Origin: JBBQYA01 sp038209155
GTDB taxonomy: Bacteria > Bacteroidota > Bacteroidia > Sphingobacteriales > Sphingobacteriaceae
Assembly: GCA_038209155.1 (NCBI GenBank)
Contig: JBBQYA010000080.1
Location: forward strand, 1 to 12,625
Reading direction: 5' to 3'
Length of the DNA: 12,625 nucleotides
How positions within the stretch are numbered: the stretch's first letter is position 1; the number at the start of each line of letters is the position of its first letter. Below the pieces are notes generated by a model that worked only from the letters and a program-made list of their open reading frames with translations, did not search any database and was not told the DNA's origin. A program made the position numbers and the translations under genes. Of this stretch, positions 1-5,963 are shown piece after piece.

Positions 1-402
1 ATCATTGAAGATGATACAGACGATCAAGAGATGTTAAGCGACATCTTTAAAGAACTTAATTATAATAATAAAATAGTCTTTTTTAATGATGGTCAAGAAG
101 CACTTAATTACTTATGTGCAAAAACTGCCGAGCCTTTCATTGTTTTTTCAGACATCAATATGCCAAAGTTAAACGGTATTGAATTAAGAGAACAAATACA
201 CGAAAACGAAGATATGCGATTAAAAACGATACCTTATTTGTTTTTCACAACCAGTGCGGAACAAGCTGCAGTTATCGATGCCTATTCAAAATCTATTCAA
301 GGGTTTTTTATTAAACCTTCGAGTTATCAAGATTTAAAAGGTTTAATAAAAATAATAATTGAATATTGGAAACATTGCGAATCTCCAAACTTTGTTGAGT
401 AA
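1..402 (+). CDS. Single-domain response regulator (receiver), 5' end cut by window
   Basis: Stand-alone CheY-like receiver domain that probably takes a phosphoryl group from a histidine kinase in the cytoplasm. The reading frame is open from the first base, and the visible N-terminus (I-I-E-D-D) is the end of beta-1 with its acidic pair, so only a few residues are missing. The 133 visible residues contain the phospho-acceptor Asp in F-S-D-I-N-M-P (visible residue 51), the switch Ser/Thr in F-F-T-T-S-A (83-85) and the conserved Lys in F-F-I-K-P (105). The protein ends soon after the last helix, so there is no output domain; it resembles the Rcp-type receivers common in Bacteroidota, which act by protein contact. 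The partner kinase is not in the window. The next gene starts 154 bp downstream, so shared transcription is uncertain. The family call is firm; the signal sensed is unknown. Confidence 0.93.
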   Translation: MIEDDTDDQEMLSDIFKELNYNNKIVFFNDGQEALNYLCAKTAEPFIVFSDINMPKLNGIELREQIHENEDMRLKTIPYLFFTTSAEQAAVIDAYSKSIQGFFIKPSSYQDLKGLIKIIIEYWKHCESPNFVE

Positions 403-556
403 ATAAATGAAGTAGATTAATCATTTCTAAGAATGGGAGAGATTTTTCGATTTAATAAATTCAGAAAATTCAGAAATCATTAAAGATCTTAATTCATTAT
501 TATTGCAAAATCAGTTTTTGGTTTAAATAAAAAACAGACTAGCAATTAAATTTTAC

Positions 557-1276
557 GTGAGACAAAAATTTTTAATATTCATTTTTAGTTTTTCAATCCT
601 TACTACAAATGCTCAAAATTTTGATTTAGGTAGTTGGAATATTTTAAATATAAAATACATAAATGACAACAAATGGAGTTTTTTTGGGGAAGCACAATTG
701 CGATCGCTGAAATTTTACTCCAACTTCCACTACTACGAATACAAAGGAGGCATCAATTATAAAGCGCTTAAAAATCTAACCCTTACTTTGGGAGCCGGCA
801 GCTATCAAACCTATAGAGAAGGCGGTGATTTTGTTTTACCCAAAAATAATAATGAATTTAGACTATGGCCACAGATTATCATCAACCAGTCATTAGGAAA
901 AATTAAAGTAGAACAACGTTACCGATCAGAATTTAGATTTACCAGCAATGGGTATCGCAATCGGTTTAGATATAGAGTTGGTTTATTATATCCTTTCGGT
1001 AAAGAAAAAAATAAATACAAACCCTATCAAATCAGCGCAAGTAACGAACTCTTTTTTACGAACAATGAACCTTTTTTTGAAAGAAATAGAATGTCTTTTG
1101 CTTTCAATTACAAGCCTTCGAGACTTACAAGTTTGCAAATAGGATATCTCCATCAATTCGATTATAAAATCAACGATGAAACAGGAAATGATTTTTTGCA
1201 AATTGGTTTATTTGTTGAATTATTTAGAAAACAAACAATAAATACAGACAATAATACTGAACAAAAAGATGATTGA
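557..1276 (+). CDS. DUF2490 family outer-membrane protein
   Basis: Exported protein of 239 residues matching the DUF2490 family, predicted beta-barrels of unknown function found mainly in Bacteroidota. Residues 1-20 are a signal peptide ending T-N-A-Q. The rest alternates polar and aromatic residues in amphipathic strands, with the family pattern of a W-x-x-x-x-x-x-Y start, E-A-Q-L-R-S, and a central stretch rich in Arg and Tyr (Q-R-Y-R-S-E-F-R, R-N-R-F-R-Y-R). The last strand (F-L-Q-I-G-L-F-V-E-L) is followed by a hydrophilic tail of about 18 residues, unusual for a barrel that ends at its final strand. The start is GTG: the in-frame stop at 524-526 leaves no ATG upstream, and the signal peptide begins directly after this codon. 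The gene converges on the minus-strand operon with only 14 bp between stops, and no terminator hairpin is evident there. Family assignment is from sequence pattern alone. Confidence 0.82.
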   Translation: MRQKFLIFIFSFSILTTNAQNFDLGSWNILNIKYINDNKWSFFGEAQLRSLKFYSNFHYYEYKGGINYKALKNLTLTLGAGSYQTYREGGDFVLPKNNNEFRLWPQIIINQSLGKIKVEQRYRSEFRFTSNGYRNRFRYRVGLLYPFGKEKNKYKPYQISASNELFFTNNEPFFERNRMSFAFNYKPSRLTSLQIGYLHQFDYKINDETGNDFLQIGLFVELFRKQTINTDNNTEQKDD

Positions 1277-1290
1277 AAATGAATAAATTC

Positions 1291-1905
1291 CTATTTAATA
1301 GCTTCCAATCCCTCCAAAGCAGAAGCATCATTTGGAGAATAATAAAGCACTTTAGTAAACAATAAGCGAGCTTCATTTTTGTTCCCTAAAAAATAGTTTG
1401 TCCAAGCACTCATCAATAAATTATTATAATCAAACGGAAAAAGATTCAATGAAACATCAAAGTTTTTCTTAGCTGAAACATAATTTTTCCGATAATAATA
1501 GATCATTCCTAACTTGTAGTTTGCTACCGAGTTTTTGGGATCTAATTTCAAAATGCTTAAATAGTTTTTTTCTACATCATTCCATATTTCAAGTACCGAA
1601 AGTGAATTGATAATCGCCCAGCGAGGTTCAGTAGCAGCTGGCATATTACCTATTGCCTTCTCATAAAATGGTAATGACTCCTTATATTTTGTCATACTAT
1701 AATTCAACCATCCCAATCTCATATTCATTTCATACGATGCAGGATTGTATACTTTTGTGATCGCATCTATCGCTGAAGGATAATTCTGCACCGCCTCAAA
1801 ATTATACGATTGGCTAAAAGCATTTAAAATCGTTTTATCCTGCGCGCTTACTTGATTAGAAATTACGATTGCGATAATGATGAGTAGCTTTTTTAAAAAT
1901 TCCAT
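1291..1905 (-). CDS. Exported TPR protein, last gene of the envelope operon
   Basis: Protein of 204 residues with a signal peptide (residues 1-22: lysines, an I/V-rich core, then V-S-A-Q), so it is probably periplasmic. There is no lipobox cysteine. The mature part is almost all helical TPR-like repeats, seen as repeated W/Y-L-N-Y and Y-K-L-G-M-I-Y-Y motifs followed by A-x-x-x-F/Y and a Pro at the turn (L-D-P-K-N, Y-S-P-N-D); I count four to five repeats between about residues 28 and 200. TPRs act as protein-binding scaffolds, so the likely role is bridging or assembling the products of the two upstream genes. Its ATG overlaps the end of the preceding barrel gene by 13 bp, which implies translational coupling. 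No catalytic residues are visible, and no specific function can be assigned. Confidence 0.88.
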   Translation of the reverse strand: MEFLKKLLIIIAIVISNQVSAQDKTILNAFSQSYNFEAVQNYPSAIDAITKVYNPASYEMNMRLGWLNYSMTKYKESLPFYEKAIGNMPAATEPRWAIINSLSVLEIWNDVEKNYLSILKLDPKNSVANYKLGMIYYYRKNYVSAKKNFDVSLNLFPFDYNNLLMSAWTNYFLGNKNEARLLFTKVLYYSPNDASALEGLEAIK

Positions 1906-3206
1906 TTGACAGTAGTTAAAAATAAATGATTTGAATAGTTAGTTAAATTTGTGAGAGCAAAATCAGATTTAGAAACATAATAAGCATAAAAGCTATTGTC
2001 TATCAATTGAAAACGATAGCTAGGAGAAAATTCTAAATTATGATAAATAAACTTTAAGTCGGCTCCTAGAATTAATTTCATAGAGTTTGCAGAATTAAAG
2101 GTGATAAATCCATTTTGAGAAACGTAATTTAAAAGATTTCCATAAATAGCAGAAGTTTCAAGCCATAGATTTTTTACAACTTCCCCTCCTACTTTCTGTC
2201 CAATTATATATTGATTTTCTCTAGTATCATTTTTATAAGCTGCAGATGTCGAAGTGTAAAAATTTACATTACCCAAAGGATAATAAACAACCACCGCTTC
2301 TGCTTGATATTGTTCAGCATTCGCAAAATTGCTTTTGCTAAAATTCATTGATGGATATATTTTACGAAATTGTTTTCCCACACTAAACGTAGCTGAATAT
2401 GAACCTAGACTTTTTGCTTCATAAAGTGTTCCGTCAAACGTTTTATAATTTTGTTCATACCATCCAAAACCGTAAGAAATGTTCCAATTATTTTTTAAAA
2501 GATGAGATAATCCAATATTGTATTGATATTGATTACTAGTTCCAATAGAGGTTTGGCTAGTATTTATTTCTGTTGATAAAGGTATTGGAGTTTGCACAAT
2601 TCCAACATTATTTATTTGAAAAACAGAAAAGCCGTACTGCAATTTTAGTTTATTCAATAGAGTTTGTTCCACTAATATATTACCGAAATCCATACGTTTT
2701 TGATAGATATGACTGGCATAAACTTTATCTAAATCAAGTAATGATTGATCGGGATTAAAATTATTTAAACTTGTACCAACCCCTATACTTATCGCATCAA
2801 TTGCATTTTGTTTATACTTAACTTTCTTTTGTATTTCTACCGACATTTTACTAGCAAATGAATTGGCCTCCAAAGTTCTATTAGAAAAAACATAAGCATA
2901 ATATAAATACTCTTGCCCGACTTCATCTGCAGGATTTATTGCATTTGCTGCTTCCAAATGAGGAATAGCCCGAAAATAATTTTCAACATTGTAATAAGAA
3001 ATTCCCAAACGTATTCTTAAATAATAAAAATCAATATCCTCTTTTAATGCTTTCTCACCAAGTACAATTAATTCTTTATAGGAATTTGAATGGAACTGAA
3101 CATAAGTAGCACTATCTACTTTTTTATAAGTGAGAGGAGCCAACGAACTCGTACTATCTGTTTGAGAAGCAAATGGTAATAAGAAAAATATTATTCGTAA
3201 AAGCAT
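1893..3206 (-). CDS. Periplasmic TPR region plus outer-membrane beta-barrel protein
   Basis: Protein of 437 residues. A short hydrophobic N-terminus (M-L-L-R-I-I-F-F-L-L-P-F-A) looks like a signal peptide. Residues of about 38-125 form two or three TPR-like helix pairs (F-Y-Y-L-R-I-R-L-G-I-S-Y-Y, Y-F-R-A-I-P-H-L-E-A-A). From about 135 to the end there are alternating amphipathic strands rich in Y, N, S and F, ending V-K-W-N-F; a terminal aromatic residue is typical of outer-membrane barrels. TPR plus barrel resembles YaiO-type proteins, but I do not see enough to assign that family. The ATG overlaps the end of the upstream fusion gene by 16 bp, and its own end overlaps the next gene by 13 bp, so the three are probably co-translated. 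Likely role: the outer-membrane partner of the transporter/peptidase fusion, perhaps a pore or anchor. The architecture is reasonably clear; the function is inferred. Confidence 0.85.
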   Translation of the reverse strand: MLLRIIFFLLPFASQTDSTSSLAPLTYKKVDSATYVQFHSNSYKELIVLGEKALKEDIDFYYLRIRLGISYYNVENYFRAIPHLEAANAINPADEVGQEYLYYAYVFSNRTLEANSFASKMSVEIQKKVKYKQNAIDAISIGVGTSLNNFNPDQSLLDLDKVYASHIYQKRMDFGNILVEQTLLNKLKLQYGFSVFQINNVGIVQTPIPLSTEINTSQTSIGTSNQYQYNIGLSHLLKNNWNISYGFGWYEQNYKTFDGTLYEAKSLGSYSATFSVGKQFRKIYPSMNFSKSNFANAEQYQAEAVVVYYPLGNVNFYTSTSAAYKNDTRENQYIIGQKVGGEVVKNLWLETSAIYGNLLNYVSQNGFITFNSANSMKLILGADLKFIYHNLEFSPSYRFQLIDNSFYAYYVSKSDFALTNLTNYSNHLFLTTVKWNF

Positions 3207-5386
3207 GAATAAATTTCAGAATTGTTTTTTTTATGAATGGTAAATTGGAAAATTTTATTGTCTTTCAATTCAATTTCAAAATTTATTTTCTTAAATGTTT
3301 TATTAATAAACTTTGCTTCCACCACAGAATGAATAATGATGCTTTGAGGAGCATAAATATTATCGCAATGAGTAAAGTCAGAAGAATAGTTAGCTTGGGT
3401 AAATAAGTAAAACGGTGCTATCACATCTTGAAAAGGTTTGAAAAATGCACTGTTAAAATGAACTAAGGGAATATTATCCTTAATTTTTATTTTTTCATAA
3501 TAACCTAATAACTGGCGATAAGCAGCTAGATAAAACTGGAAAAGCAAGGATTTTTTATCTCCTTCAAAATCGGTAAAATAAAACATAACGCCATCATTAA
3601 TAAAATAAGCGTTCGATTCGCTCTCGTTGCAATAAAAATAGGTTCTATTCCAAGCATCAGTTAGAATTTCCCAAGTAATTTTGTTTTTATTTTTTGAATT
3701 AATAAGAGAAATATTCACTCCAGGATAAAAATTAAATCCAGTAACCAACAATTGATTGGTTTGGACATTTGAAATAAAATCTCCTTCATTCGGAATCTCA
3801 GAATATTTTAAAAATTTATCATTTTCTTTTCTTAAAATATAATAACCAATAGGATAAGAAATAGGCTTACTACCAATAGTTGGCAAGGTTTGCAATTGGA
3901 AATGAATGTGCGGTTCAGGCGAGCGACCAGAATTTCCACAAGTTGCTAATAAAGCTCCTTTATAAACGTATTGCCCTATTATTACTTCAATAGAATCTTT
4001 TTTAAGATGGCTAATTTGTGAAAACAAACCATTCAAATGATTCATAATAATCGTGTTTCCCCAATTCTTTTCGATATCTACACTTCCAATATCATTATCT
4101 TCTACTGTATTTATAATATCATAAATATAACCATCAAAAGGAGCTAAGATTTCTCTATTGAAACTATAAAAATGATCTAAATGAGTGCCCGAATCTCTAT
4201 AGGTTTTAGATTTAGAATCTTCCACCACAAAATCAAGAGCCTTACTCCATTCGCCTAAATGGGTTATGGAACCGTCGTATCCCTGACTCACTTTCCATTC
4301 TCCAATGTAGGGAAGAGAAATTTTATATAAATGTTCGTTTTTGAACCGATTGATTGAATTTAGGTATTTATAAATCGTTTTTTCTGCTGAAAAATATTGG
4401 ATTGAAGTTATTTTAAAAAAGTTTTGCATCCATCTTTGATTTAATGAAAACAGAAACGCAGCAGTAATTACACTGAAAGAAAGCGTGAAAGCCTTTAAAT
4501 TAAATATAATCAATATTTTACCTAAGGATATTAATAATAAAACAAGCACTGGAATAAGCAAAATCACAGCTAAATAGCTATACTTATTAGGAATTAAGAA
4601 AAAACAACCTATTGCAATTGCAAAAAATATAAAGTTTGAACCCTGCAAGAAATAATTTAAATCATGCACATTGGCACCTAACAAAAAATAAAATAAATAG
4701 GCAAAACCAAAACCGATAATACTGAGTGAAAAAGATATTCTGGAAAAGTAAAGCAAACCCCCAGCAATCAAAACTCCTCCTAATACGCTATCTTGAAAGA
4801 AAGTTCCAGACAATGTTTTGAAATAAATAATAGCAAAATCTGGAATCGAAATAGCATCCAAACTATGAACTAAATTATAAAAAATTGAAGATTGATCTTT
4901 TGCGATTTGATTAACAGTATACAGATGCTGATCATTCAAAAGTATATTTTCTAAATTTGAAGAGGAAAGAGAAATAATCCAATAGCTAATCAGAAAAGGA
5001 AAAGAAAGAAATGGAATATTTTGGGTTGCAAAAAGTCCTTTGAGCCAAGCAGTAATCAATACCAAAATAATAATGGAAGCGAAAAACAATACTGGAAAAG
5101 CAAAGGAAAGATTGTACTCATAGCCTAAAGAAAGCCCTAAAAGCAATGCATTAAAACCAAAAGTTCCAGTTTTGATTTCATCACGATTAAATCCAATCAA
5201 ATAGGAAAAATAGTTTGTAAATAAAACCGACAATAACCCTATTAATCCTTGAAAAGGACTAAAAAAAGTCACAATTAGAATAACTAATGCTAAAACTTGG
5301 TTTAAGGAAAAGAAAATTAAGCTGTAGCTATTTAGTGTGGTAGTAAGCCAATAATTTTTTAATAAATTGTTTTTTGTTACTTTCAA
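3191..5386 (-). CDS. Urea-transporter-like membrane domain fused to M23 metallopeptidase
   Basis: Two-domain protein of 731 residues. Residues of about 18-325 hold roughly ten hydrophobic segments with urea-transporter (UT) features: F-S-P-F-Q-G-L-I-G-L-L, then G-F-N-R-D-E-I-K-T-G-T-F-G-F-N-A-L-L-L-G-L (about 65-85), with a degenerate second repeat near 290-315 (F-T-L-S-F-S-V-I-T-A-A-F where UTs have G-x-x-G-F-N). Residues of about 360-505 are an M23 (LytM-like) zinc-peptidase domain: His376 and Asp385 in H-L-G-E-W-S-K-A-L-D-F, His460 in S-H-L-K, and P-H493-I-H495-F. All four expected metal or catalytic positions are therefore present, although the H-to-D spacing is 9 rather than the classical 4. 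About 200 C-terminal residues are unrecognised. M23 enzymes cut peptidoglycan peptides, so this part should face the periplasm. The start is TTG: the in-frame stop upstream is 24 bp away with no ATG between. It is the first gene of a coupled three-gene operon. Confidence 0.87.
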   Translation of the reverse strand: MKVTKNNLLKNYWLTTTLNSYSLIFFSLNQVLALVILIVTFFSPFQGLIGLLSVLFTNYFSYLIGFNRDEIKTGTFGFNALLLGLSLGYEYNLSFAFPVLFFASIIILVLITAWLKGLFATQNIPFLSFPFLISYWIISLSSSNLENILLNDQHLYTVNQIAKDQSSIFYNLVHSLDAISIPDFAIIYFKTLSGTFFQDSVLGGVLIAGGLLYFSRISFSLSIIGFGFAYLFYFLLGANVHDLNYFLQGSNFIFFAIAIGCFFLIPNKYSYLAVILLIPVLVLLLISLGKILIIFNLKAFTLSFSVITAAFLFSLNQRWMQNFFKITSIQYFSAEKTIYKYLNSINRFKNEHLYKISLPYIGEWKVSQGYDGSITHLGEWSKALDFVVEDSKSKTYRDSGTHLDHFYSFNREILAPFDGYIYDIINTVEDNDIGSVDIEKNWGNTIIMNHLNGLFSQISHLKKDSIEVIIGQYVYKGALLATCGNSGRSPEPHIHFQLQTLPTIGSKPISYPIGYYILRKENDKFLKYSEIPNEGDFISNVQTNQLLVTGFNFYPGVNISLINSKNKNKITWEILTDAWNRTYFYCNESESNAYFINDGVMFYFTDFEGDKKSLLFQFYLAAYRQLLGYYEKIKIKDNIPLVHFNSAFFKPFQDVIAPFYLFTQANYSSDFTHCDNIYAPQSIIIHSVVEAKFINKTFKKINFEIELKDNKIFQFTIHKKNNSEIYSCFYE

Positions 5387-5412
5387 TAAGTATTTGCTTT
5401 TTGCTTTTCAAC

Positions 5413-5420
5413 CAAATGTA
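5413..5420 (-). promoter_or_regulatory. Bacteroidota-type -7 promoter box for the minus-strand operon
   Basis: Read on the minus strand this is TACATTTG, a full match to the Bacteroidota -7 element TAnnTTTG. It would place the transcription start roughly 20 nt before the TTG start of the transporter-peptidase fusion. No good -33 TTTG lies at the usual distance of about 19 nt, so the promoter may be weak or helped by a regulator. The identical octamer lies upstream of the rrf2-like gene at 11746-11753. Confidence 0.5.
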
Positions 5421-5428
5421 AACATATT

Positions 5429-5440
5429 TTCAAATTTGAA
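5429..5440. promoter_or_regulatory. 12-bp perfect palindrome in the divergent promoter region
   Basis: TTCAAATTTGAA is its own reverse complement. It lies just upstream of the minus-strand -7 box, about where a -33 element would be, in the 128-bp gap between the two divergent operons. It could be an operator for a dimeric regulator, but a palindrome of this size is not rare in AT-rich DNA. No regulator gene is adjacent. Confidence 0.25.
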
Positions 5441-5514
5441 GTTGAAACCGAATTTAATGAGCGTTATTTGTTATCCTACAATCTACATTAAGAAAAATAA
5501 AACGATAGAAATCA

Positions 5515-5952
5515 ATGGGTGCCACCGTCAATCTGAAAAATAAATTATCAGAAGCTAGTTTAGAAAGAATAAAGAAAAAAGCCATTTTTAAAAACTTCGT
5601 TACTTGGTTTGAAATTCCTGCCTACAATCATTACAGATCAGTCGGTTTTTATAATTATATCTACGGCATAGAAATTACTTCAGTAGAAATTAACGGCATA
5701 TCCATGGGTTTTTTTCCAGTTGAAAACGGAATTGGTGGAGCTATTGTCACCGGGCAAGGATGTGTGCCAAGTGAAACTGGACCTCTTATTTATTTAAATG
5801 GTGGCGAAGATTTGAATAATGTTTTGTCGAAAGTAAATTATGCTGGCGGAAGAGTAACCATGGAAAAAACATTTATAAGCGAAACCACAGGATATTTCGC
5901 ACTATTTATCGATTCTGAAGGAAACAGAATGGCACTTCATTCTAAATATTAA
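5515..5952 (+). CDS. VOC (glyoxalase/bleomycin-resistance fold) protein
   Basis: Protein of 145 residues; from about residue 26 it matches the vicinal-oxygen-chelate fold. W-F-E-I-P-A-Y-N-H-Y-R-S-V-G-F-Y-N-Y-I-Y-G-I-E opens the first beta-alpha-beta unit, and a second one ends G-Y-F-A-L-F-I-D-S-E-G-N-R-M-A-L-H-S. This is the subgroup often labelled glyoxalase/bleomycin-resistance-like. VOC proteins include metal enzymes acting on small molecules and binding proteins that sequester them; the sequence does not tell which. About 25 charged N-terminal residues precede the domain, and ATG 5515 is the only reasonable start. The decarboxylase gene begins 11 bp downstream, so it is probably the first gene of that operon and may act on a metabolite of the pathway; that link is inferred from position only. 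I found no convincing promoter upstream. Confidence 0.87.
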   Translation: MGATVNLKNKLSEASLERIKKKAIFKNFVTWFEIPAYNHYRSVGFYNYIYGIEITSVEINGISMGFFPVENGIGGAIVTGQGCVPSETGPLIYLNGGEDLNNVLSKVNYAGGRVTMEKTFISETTGYFALFIDSEGNRMALHSKY

Positions 5953-5963
5953 AATCAATTCTG

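Noticed and set aside
948..1201. Open frames on both strands inside the DUF2490 gene
   Set aside because: They are shadows of a gene with a clear signal peptide and barrel pattern on the plus strand, and have no features of their own.
2573..2758. Plus-strand open frame inside the TPR-barrel gene
   Set aside because: Antisense shadow of a well-supported minus-strand gene.
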